Shown here one piece after another: positions 55,927 to 64,000 of a stretch of 64,000 nt of DNA. Both the position numbers and the translations under genes were made by a program. The notes below the pieces were generated by a model. It saw nothing but the letters and a program-made list of their open reading frames with translations. It was not told the origin of the DNA and searched no databases. Position 1 is the stretch's first letter; each line of letters starts with the position of its first letter. Source of the stretch: Cristatella mucedo (lineage: Eukaryota > Bryozoa > Phylactolaemata > Cristatellidae); contig WPIO01000055.1 in assembly GCA_009760855.2 (NCBI GenBank), forward strand, positions 401,001-465,000. Direction: 5' to 3'.

Positions 55927-56460
55927 CCTCACTCTTGTCTCCAATATAAGTGTTCAACTGCCTTGACCCCATCCGAGCTTGACGTTCTTAGAACTTCTAA
56001 ATGTTACATCCGTATGACATTTTTAATGAGGAACTTTAGTAAGAAGAAGATATTGTAGTGACGATGACGACGTATGTGTGTGGACTTGTAGGTCGCCGTT
56101 TACTTTTTCTTTTACAAGTGCTTGCAAACAGCACTCGGTCTCCTTGCTTTCGTGTCGGCCAAGCATCATGCTTTCTGTCCCGTGTCTTTCATTTCTGGCT
56201 GCCGATTTCTCAAATCGGACGCCCAAACGAGGACATTCGATACCTGGATACCCGGATCCGATACCTGAGCGTTTAGACACCGGGCAGACAGCTATAGTGA
56301 CAGCGCTCGCTTCGACGTGCAATGAGCAGCGGCGGCGGCGCCAAGCGGTATCGGCACGACCAAATCGGCCGCAGACAATCGATGTATGAAAAAGAGAGAT
56401 AGCAAAGGAATTCCTGGCTGGGCATCCAGCATTTCTGGCTGGGTTCGGTGGAATCCAACA

Positions 56461-56556
56461 TGGCCGCCGTCGACATAGCGACCGCAGCCCGTCAGTTCTT
56501 CTCCGCCAGCCAACCTCTGCAGCAGGCTTGGGAGGCTCCCGTCACCGTTACAGTGA
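56461..56556 (+). CDS. Possible first coding exon of an unidentified gene
   Basis: CAACATGGCCGCC at 56457-56469 is both a good start context and a YY1-like start-site motif in a GC-rich, CpG-containing stretch (56250-57000). From ATG 56461 the frame runs 32 codons (MAAVDIATAARQFF...) to a splice-donor-like ACA|GTGAGG at 56556/56557. I do not recognise the protein and found no matching second exon, so the gene may continue right of the window or not exist. Confidence 0.25.
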
Positions 56557-56812
56557 GGTCATTACCGACCAACCCACACCGGTGTCGGGAGCCTTCGGCG
56601 GTGGCCACTTTTTCCTCGCCGCGTCTCGCCTCGGTCACGCGAGCGCCGAAATGCAGCCCGATATCGAGCTTCGACTGAAACTTTCTCGCTCGCTCTCGGT
56701 CCTGTCCGCGGCCACGCCACTTCCGGGATTCATTTCACGGCTGCAGCTCATCTCTCGGCACGCGCCAGCAATGGCCGCCAGCTGAGAGATTCGGGATGCG
56801 GTAGGGAATAGG

Positions 56813-56857
56813 AGAGCAGAGCAGAGCGGAGCGGAGCGGAGCGGAGCGGAGAGTGGA
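56813..56857. repeat. (GAGCG)n / (GAGCA)n pentanucleotide repeat
   Basis: Eight or so 5-bp units of GCAGA/GCGGA in the GC-rich region. Confidence 0.85.
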
Positions 56858-57324
56858 GAGCAGAGCCGATCGCCCAGCCCCCCCATACCCGTCTGGATTG
56901 CAGAGGCCAGCAGGAGGCGGCAGATTAGCCACTCCCCGATCATTCCTGTCACAGTGAGTCAGCGTCGCGTCGGCAGTCTTCCCCATTGTAGGCCATATTC
57001 TAGGCGACTTCGGCGGCGGCGGCTGCCGCTGCTGCTATTTAACATATGAATGCGAGACGAGCTGATCGAAGGTATCGGTATATGGCGTATGAAGTTTGGT
57101 CAGGCGTTTCACGTCCAGCGGAAGTCTCCAGAAGGCAACATCGACGACATTTGTGAATAACTAATTATAATAATAAATACTAATACTAATAAATACTAAT
57201 CATAACTAATAATAATAATTTGGGGAATAACCGACTGCGAAATGGAAGACCCTGAAGATGTCGTGGGGCAGCTCAGCAGCCAAGCCAAACAGTGAAATGG
57301 AGCCCATTTCAGATCGTTAGCGAG

Positions 57325-57505
57325 CCACCGTCGTAATGTAATGATGTAATGTATCTCCGTCTGTAACTCCACAAAGTCATAAAGACCACGCGGGTGTTAC
57401 GCAGGAGAGTTTTGTATAGCGCACTCTCACAGCCTAAGCGGCTTTCGGTACGCATTCGGTACCCAACAGACTTCGTCTCACGCAACAAAGAGAAAGTGGG
57501 AAGCA
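57325..57505 (-). mobile_element. 3' end of LINE family B, minus orientation
   Basis: The complement of the 31380-31495 tail: GTAATGTATCTCCGTCTGTA, CTAAGCGGCTTTCGGTACGC, GTACCCAACAGACTTCG. It defines the 3' UTR of the second LINE family. Confidence 0.8.
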
Positions 57506-57824
57506 CAGCAGAGTCGGGAGAGCAGTTGAGTTAGTGAGTAGCATGGATGTAGCAGCTCAGAACCGCTGAAAATGATGTGCCATAGTCGGCAGTAGGAGAG
57601 TAGTTGTCGTTGCGTAAGTGGTGGTAGCCGGTCCTGGATTCGAACATGACGCACTTGCTGTGGACGCGGCCTTTGGGATAGAACTTTTTAACGTCGAGGA
57701 CTCTTCAATGAGGACACCTGCATTCCGAGGAGTTGAGGATGTCTCTCTGCGTCGTCGCCAATTAAAAGAGCTAAGTCACTTATTCTAGCCGCACGTCTAG
57801 GGCTTCCTTTGAGGAGTGGGTTTT

Positions 57825-58300
57825 GATGATAATAATAGTAATAGTTAATTTTGTATTGCACCCAAAGAGAACGTCGTCTTTATCTAACGGGCGCTTTAGA
57901 GTCCGAAAAGCAAACGAATCGTTACCCGTAGGGTTGGTGAAATGTAGGCTATCAAACATGCAAAGGAAAATCCGTATCGTGCTTACGACAGCATGCAACG
58001 GGGAAAAAATAAGACCGTAAAGGTCATGGTCACCGGCTAACAAAACCTACTACAGTCAAATGCACCGAATTGTGCACAGGTATAAGTGCAAAGCACGTCA
58101 GAGCGAAGCAACGACATTTTCACTGGGAGAAGGAAAAGGTGGCTGGAACTGACGCATCTTTAGCCGAGACGTGACAAATGCAAGATCTTGGCATAAAGTG
58201 ACCATGGCCAGAAGCGAGTGCATACAAGCTGAAGGTTCGGTCGCCAAGAGATTTCAAAATTGGGCGAGGGTCGGCTAGCTGACTAGATGCTGGATAGCGT
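57825..58300 (-). mobile_element. Degraded LINE 3' fragment
   Basis: A short (ATAATA) start, ACCCAAAGAGAACGTCGTC and GGGCGCTTTAGAGTCCG as a divergent tail. At 58225-58260 the minus-strand sequence encodes a LKSLGDRTFSLYA segment equivalent to SFGDRAFSSYAP of LINE C-termini. Confidence 0.55.
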
Positions 58301-58309
58301 GTGGTTCGA

Positions 58310-58475
58310 GAGCTGAAGGATCGGGAGGATCTGAAGGAACTGGAGGATCTGAAGGATCTGAAGGATCTGAAGGATCTGAAGGATCGGAAGGATCGGAAGG
58401 ATCTGAAGGATCGGAAGGATCTGAAGGATCGGAAGGATCTGAAGGATCTGAAGGATCGGAAGGATCGCGGAGGTC
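58310..58475. repeat. 9-bp minisatellite GGATC(T/G)GAA
   Basis: About 17 copies of GGATCTGAA or GGATCGGAA. It encodes a Leu-Lys-Asp / Arg-Lys-Asp repeat on plus and an Ile-Leu-Pro/Gln or Phe-Arg-Ser repeat on minus; not a gene. Confidence 0.92.
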
Positions 58476-58984
58476 GGATGGGTAGCCTGGTGCAAGCGAG
58501 GGAAGTGTGACCTGTGAGCCCGACGTGTCGTATCCGGTTGTCGTTTAGCAGGAAGAAAATTGGCCGACACCCGATACCGACGTGCTGCAAGGCAGTCAGT
58601 TTGCCAGTCTCCGTAGCTGATTCTGATGGTCTAATAATAACACAAACAGCCGGGTTTCGTTGGCATAGAAGCGACAGCGAAGCTCATGTTCCCATGGTCT
58701 CATGTCCTCATGGTCCCATATCGATATACCGAGAGGCTCTTTACAAATGGAGAACAGGAAAAGGCCGAGAGAGCGGACGCTTGCCGAACTCAGCATGGGA
58801 CTTGTCTGCAGGACGAGTGCTGACTGCCTTGACGCGACACGGACCGGACACGATGGGACAAGTACGATTCGAACTAGGCCAAGTCCATTGTTTTTTTTTT
58901 CAATCGTCCAATTGCGATGTTGTGCTGCGAGCACCTGGCCCGTGGGCTAATACCAGGGGGCTCGTGCGAAAGGAAAATGGTCAT

Positions 58985-59128
58985 TATGGTTAAGGTGTAT
59001 ATAGTCGTAATGGTTAAGGCGCTCGCCCCGACCAAGGTCTGGCCGAGGTCGTGGGCTCGAGCCCCGTGGCAAATGTGACGCGCCTGAATAGAGATTAAGT
59101 TCTCTTAGGGCGCGACACAAATGAATTA
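58985..59128 (+). mobile_element. tRNA-headed SINE family 2, best copy
   Basis: A head with AATGGTTAAGGCGCTCGCC (A-box region), CCAAGGTCTGGCCGAGGTC, B box GTGGGCTCGAGCCCC (59051-59065), tail GCGCCTGAATAGAGATTAAG and TTCTCTTAGGGCGCGAC, end ATGAATTATATT. 59130-60240 beyond it holds GC-rich DNA, an (AATG)n at 59334-59359, and no recognised gene. Confidence 0.85.
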
Positions 59129-61111
59129 TATTCAAGTACGAGTCGTCAAGTCTGGAAGTTAAGTCTATTTTTCTTAATTCGGACCTGCATGCGTAATTGG
59201 CTTTGTGCTAGGGAGCCGAGACTCAGCATCCCTGGAGCTGACTGGGTTACACAGGTCGGCCACCCTCCGAAGCAGCAAAAGCAGCAGACGAATGCGCAGA
59301 CGAATAATATGAATATACAGACGAATATGCAGAATGAATGAATGAATGAATGAATGAATAGGCGAGCGAAGAAAGCATGGCCGCAGCTTCTTCTCCTTTT
59401 TCTTGACCTTCGCTCAGCACGTCGCTTCGGTTTAGCGCTCGGCTTGTCGCTTGGCAGCATACCAGCTGAGTGGTCGCACTTGACACTGCGAGAACTTTCC
59501 TAACACGTGCTCCGCCGTCGAAGAGGTGAGCAGTTTTTTTTTTTTTTTTATTCAAGTAGAGGATGCAAGCCGCTGAGCTGCTGCCGACTTAGCCGCTACG
59601 TCGACGCTGACACCGCCGACTCGCAGACCGCTAGGCCGCACGGCGTCATCACAGAGGCCCGGTAATGCCGCGTGACGCTTTTCAGGCGGCAGCACCTTTA
59701 AAGTTTCGCATCGTTGCGATTAGGGAGGCGTGGCTCGGCTCTGCCGACGCCCGCCTAAGCCAGACAAATGTAGTGATGAAAATGTTTATGTGCCCGCTCA
59801 GTCGCCATTGCACGACTTGCCAGCAGCTCGCCGCGTCGGCTTCTGAGATGAGATGTGCTCTGCAAGCCGGTGCTCGTGGTTCATGGAAAAAATAGGAGGG
59901 ATAATTCCACAGGATTGCAATTTCTAGTAGACTGAAGCCATAAAAAGCCAGGTCGCCAAGCTGTGGATCATTGGAGGTCACACTCTGGTGTTGATGGCTA
60001 TCTAGCTAAGTGGCATCCGTGCCAGGGCCAACCTGAATGTGCCCACGAAGGAAGGATCTACTCAGGGCAGCGAGATTTATCTGCACATTCTCTCTCATTC
60101 TTCTGACATCGAGAACTCAAAGCCGGGTGTGCGTGGGAAGCTGCTCGTGGTGTACGCTTCAATGTCGGCGGCGTTTGCTATGCAACCGGATATTGTTGGC
60201 TGCTTAATGTGTCCTTGGAGGGAAAACGTCAGCTCTTGAACCTCACGCGAAGCCTATCTACCTGCGCCCGCCATTAGCTCACTGCGATCCCGGGCTTCGA
60301 ACGAAAGCTACCGTACTATACCGATAGACTATTCGTTTTCGTGGACGTCGCCAATTGCCTAAAAAGTCTTTCGAGCCGGAAAAAGCAAAACGTGATTAGC
60401 TTTCATTTGGAGTACGTGTTCTTATCGTAAATTTAAAAAATCAGCACGTTTTTGCTCATACTATCAAACATACCATGCCCGTAAGTTCAAACCAAAGTAC
60501 GGGGGGGGGGAGTGGTTCTTCTGCAGAGGTGGCTCAATTGCAACAGGAAAAATGGCTGCTCTTAAACACCTGTTAAGACCCTCGACGCTGATGCTGTCCG
60601 CACGAAAATATCTCCCTCGCCGCTCTGCTCAATCCTTGACCGGTCATCATTGGTAGAATGCTCCGACACGACAGCGGCCGACGAGTTCTTGTCGATTTTG
60701 CACCGCTGACTAGGCTCGCGCTGCGTGCCCTCGCTGCCTATGGTTTATTGCAGACATTAAACTAGCCTGGTCTGCTAATTGCAAACTTGAAAAGCGTACG
60801 CGGCCAAGGCCAAATCTAGCTTCTATTAAAGGAATCGCAAATGCTCAATCAAAAAATGCTGACGATGACCATCAAGCATCACCTCAACTACGGTCCATGG
60901 TCGCAGCACCTTACTAGCGATGTCCTTGTGGCGATCTAGGACAGAGATTGTACAGCTTCTTTGTCAGCAAGATATATAGATAAAGATCGAAGAGCCCATT
61001 CCCATGGTAGTATCACCACTGAATTGCACTACCTCAGCCCCTCACTGGACTGCTCTCTCCTTATTTTCACGCCATACCCCAACGTCCATCTTCCAGCCTG
61101 CCACTAAAAAA

Positions 61112-61250
61112 ATGTCATTCATTTGTGTAGCGCCCTAAGAGAACTTAATCTCTATTCAGGCGCTTCGCATTTGCCTCCGGGCTCGAACCCACGACCTCAG
61201 CCAGACCTTGGTCGGGGCGAGCACCTTAACCACTGGGCCAAACCAGCCAT
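61112..61250 (-). mobile_element. tRNA-headed SINE family 2, minus orientation
   Basis: ATTCATTTGTGTAGCGCCC, AGAGAACTTAATCTCTATTC, GGGCTCGAACCCACG (B-box complement), CTTGGTCGGGGCGAGCACC and the head GGGCCAAACC. Confidence 0.85.
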
Positions 61251-61252
61251 CC

Positions 61253-61905
61253 TAGTGACCTCATTTCGAAATTCATCTCCCAGTCTGTGAATACTACCAG
61301 CCCTGTAGACCCTATACCCACTGGTTTCCTACGGCTTCTGCCCTGCGTAGCTAACGTAATAAATCTGTCCTTCGCCCCAGGCGTTACTCTGCATTTTTTC
61401 AAAATGGCTGTCAGGCCAGTCATTAAGAAGGTAATAATAGTCCAGGAGCACTTAAGCAACTTGCACAGTCTCCCTACTGCCGCTCCTATCAAAGACACCG
61501 GAGCGCCTAGCGGCAGACTAGCTAAACTCTTACATCGAAGCATCAAGCGTAGCATATAAGCTCCAGTCTGGTTTTAGAGCTAGTCGCTCATCATAATCAG
61601 CACTGTTTTGGATTTAGGGCTCGTCACTCCACCGAGTCAGCATTGCTGCGGGTCTATGACCATCTTTTCGCAAATGCAATATAAGCAGTCTTTTCGATTG
61701 TTTTGCTGGATCATTCAGCAGTGTTCGATACTATCGATCACCAATCTCATCTTGCCTGGGCGTCACTGGCACCCCGCTGCAGTGGTTTAGGTCCTATTTG
61801 AATGGAAGACTCCAGAGCATTGATGTAATCTGGCAACAGTCATCCGAGGAGCCTCCCGGAACGTCAGCTCCTTGCTGCATGTATCCTGACATTTGCACTT
61901 AGATA
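61253..61905 (+). mobile_element. Degraded L2-like LINE RT fragment, plus orientation
   Basis: The plus-strand translation shows the linker/RT start and a SGFRA-x-x-S-T-E-S-A-L type block at ~61560. That block is then repeated about 40 bp later (61610-61665, RHSTESALLRVYDHL), followed by a DHSAVFDTIDH-like stretch. The duplication and several stops show decay. 61910-62060 is unassigned. Confidence 0.7.
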
Positions 61906-62284
61906 GCAACAGACTTTCTCAAGATTTTAGCAAACGCTTCTGAAAAGAGTAGCAGAATCAGGCATCACCAGACACCTTTCGCTTTCTGATTCTCCAACGC
62001 TGCACACACAATTGAACACTTATTTGCTCGAACATTCGTGAGCACTAAAGCCGTAGCTTAGCGTTCGATGCTTTTTTTCCTCCGATTGCCGATTGCGATT
62101 TGAGTGCGAGAGCGAGCCCCGAAGCGCGCGGCGAGTCGATTATTACCTCTTCCACCGTGTTCTGAGGCTGAGCGCGGCGTCTTCACAGAAGTGCGGCGCC
62201 AGCTTTGACTATGCAAATTGACGCGCGCAAATCGGCCCCTTACCGAAGCGCAGTCAGAGAATGCGAGGAGGCCGCCGCAGCCGC

Positions 62285-62295
62285 CCGCCGCCGCA

Positions 62296-62339
<44 letters not shown>

Positions 62340-62340
62340 A
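62285..62340. repeat. (CCG)n trinucleotide repeat
   Basis: About 17 GCC/CCG units, with a second short tract at 62369-62390, in a GC-rich segment (62060-62480). Frames over it give poly-Arg, poly-Ala or poly-Gly and are not genes. Confidence 0.9.
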
Positions 62341-63289
62341 AGACGAGCCGACACGGACGCAGGACCGCCGCCCGCCGCCGCCGCCGCCGCGGTAATCGGG
62401 TACCGACGCGGTAACCGGGTACCGACACTTCGGGTTCGAAAGTTGCAATTTACAAAGCGCCTGAAGCAAAGAGCCGGCGGCGTTTTGATCCACAATACTA
62501 TCTAGTCATCATAACGTCGGAGGTGTTTTGAGTGAGTTTGACTGCTGCACGCAGGCATATTGTATTTGTTAGCATACACATTATATTTTATATTGTTTAC
62601 CCTCGAACGACACCCGGCCGCGAGGCCTGTGTGCGGAGGTCACTGCGTACCTTGCTGCGTCTTGAATAAAACGCCGAAGCGCAGCCGTAAAGTCTGGAAT
62701 TCATGATCGAATGTCACCGCGTCATCTTCTAATTTGACGACATTCAAAAACCAGCTAAATACCTACGTGTCCCTGTAGCCACTGCTACATCCGCCGTGCA
62801 AATTCCCTTTTGTGTCCCTTTTGTGTCACGAAGCGTTTTTTGTGGCGGCAGCGACCAAGGAGTGACGTGCTTCCTTTTCCTGCTCCCTTAAGTTAAGTGC
62901 CTAGAAAGAAAGAGAGTCGGCTCCCCGAAAGAGAGACGGAGGACGCTCCATATATATGCGTTGCCATCACTATAGCTGGGCCGCAGGTCGGGGCAGTGGA
63001 ACCCAATGTAATAGCTGCGTGCGCACGGCAATAGTGATCTTCCGTTCCACTTCCACCTTCACCTCCTGTAGAATCCGCTGCTGCCATAGGCGGGCCCTTG
63101 CTGGAGACTCGCTATTGAAGACGGAGACTGAATGGTGTGCGCCCCGCGGGCGCCTCAGCGACCTCTCGACTGGTTCGCAAGTGACAGTAAACGGTCGCAC
63201 ACACAGACACGACAGCCTTCGTCCGAGATTTGGCGCTCTGGTATCGAAGTACAGCTGTCGGAGACGAAATCTGGCCGTCGGCCTTCAAG

Positions 63290-63500
63290 CAGGCAGACGG
63301 CAGAAGAAAAAGTCCTTCGCCAAAAGCGGTGCGAACGGTTGGTTGCTGGCATGCTTGGCAGACGCTTAGAGACAGCTTATCGTGGAGCTGCTGCTGGTGC
63401 CTCGAAGCACGGCTAACGTGCCATAAACGCCGCGTAGCCAGCACAAGCAGTTACGCCGACGGTAGCAGCACGCGGCAGCAATCGATACCAATATATTTCA
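63290..63500 (+). repeat. Dispersed repeat, copy 2
   Basis: See the pair member at 47560-47830. The rest of 62500-64000 is GC-rich to mixed DNA without a gene I can support. Confidence 0.4.
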
Positions 63501-64000
63501 GTAGCAAGTCGGTGCTATTAGCGGTGTAGTCCAATGCCGCAGCGAGACGCAAGCGCCGTCCAAGCGCCTGAAACTTGTGCACAAGCCGAGCCGTATCAGG
63601 CAACTGATTAACCGTCGCTCCGGATGGCATTTTCTGCGGTCAAAGCCGCAGATTGACACATCCGGTCGCTGGCAATTGTAATTCAAGAGCCATCGGCAAC
63701 CTGTCGTAATCCGACCTGTTTCGCATGTCAGCGTATCGCTGCGCCACGCGAAAAATGCGAAGAAACGTATGGAACGTATAGGCTCCAAAACAAAGCGAAA
63801 ATTCCGCGACGTCCGTCATGCGAAAAATAAAATTTGTTGGCAATTATGAAAGTTATGGTGACGTCACCTTTCTTCTTTTGAGCACATTAGCACCATGCCC
63901 GATTTGACTTCTGTGGCGCTTATACAAGATCGTTACTCGTTAGTTTTATACCGGTCTGCTACACCATAAAGCTACGAGGAAAAATGAGTGGTTTTCACAC

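Noticed and set aside
59020-59066. tRNA gene from GGTTAAGGCGCTCGCC to GAGCCCC
   Set aside because: The tRNA-like part continues into the LINE-type tail and recurs in at least five other places.
60039-60239. 66-codon open frame in GC-moderate DNA
   Set aside because: No recognised similarity, no clear splice sites in phase; kept out as unsupported.
62205-62505. Arg-, Ala- or Gly-rich open frames
   Set aside because: Caused by the (CCG)n repeat.

Overview
The window is nuclear DNA from an animal. It holds two conserved, intron-rich housekeeping genes with GT-AG splicing, set in a dense field of transposon debris and microsatellites. The species cannot be named from this sequence. Intron positions that fit the vertebrate-like exon layout, abundant L2/CR1-type LINEs with (ATT)n tails, tRNA-headed SINEs, Tc1/mariner relics and a Polinton/Maverick-like relic suggest a slow-evolving, probably aquatic, invertebrate.

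Plus strand, 401-28311: a complete exportin-T (XPOT) gene in 22 coding exons (996 aa), which exports mature tRNA from the nucleus with RanGTP. All exon phases join without a break. Its introns carry many LINE and SINE pieces, a 39-unit CTG repeat close to one splice acceptor, a ~450-bp GA tract and an antisense fragment of 18S rRNA.

Minus strand, 47167-40432: a complete SEC61A gene in 12 coding exons (475 aa), the channel subunit of the ER translocon. Its first coding exon supplies only 7 nt of CDS.

Between the two genes (about 28.3-40.4 kb) is a transposon graveyard: an L2-like LINE that is nearly full length but inactivated (34.7-38.0 kb), further LINE ends in both orientations, a Tc1-like transposase relic (38.7-39.3 kb), and an AT-rich block at 31.9-34.7 kb. 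In that block I recognise the decayed packaging ATPase and adenain-type protease of a Polinton/Maverick (adintovirus-like) element. Right of SEC61A (47.3-64 kb) lie a probable LTR-retrotransposon 5' end, more LINEs and SINEs, a mariner fragment, several minisatellites and GC-rich single-copy-looking DNA with one possible first exon at 56.46 kb.

A theme across the window is that one SINE family carries a tRNA-like head and a 3' tail nearly identical to the tail of the resident L2-like LINE, as expected if the LINE machinery mobilised it.
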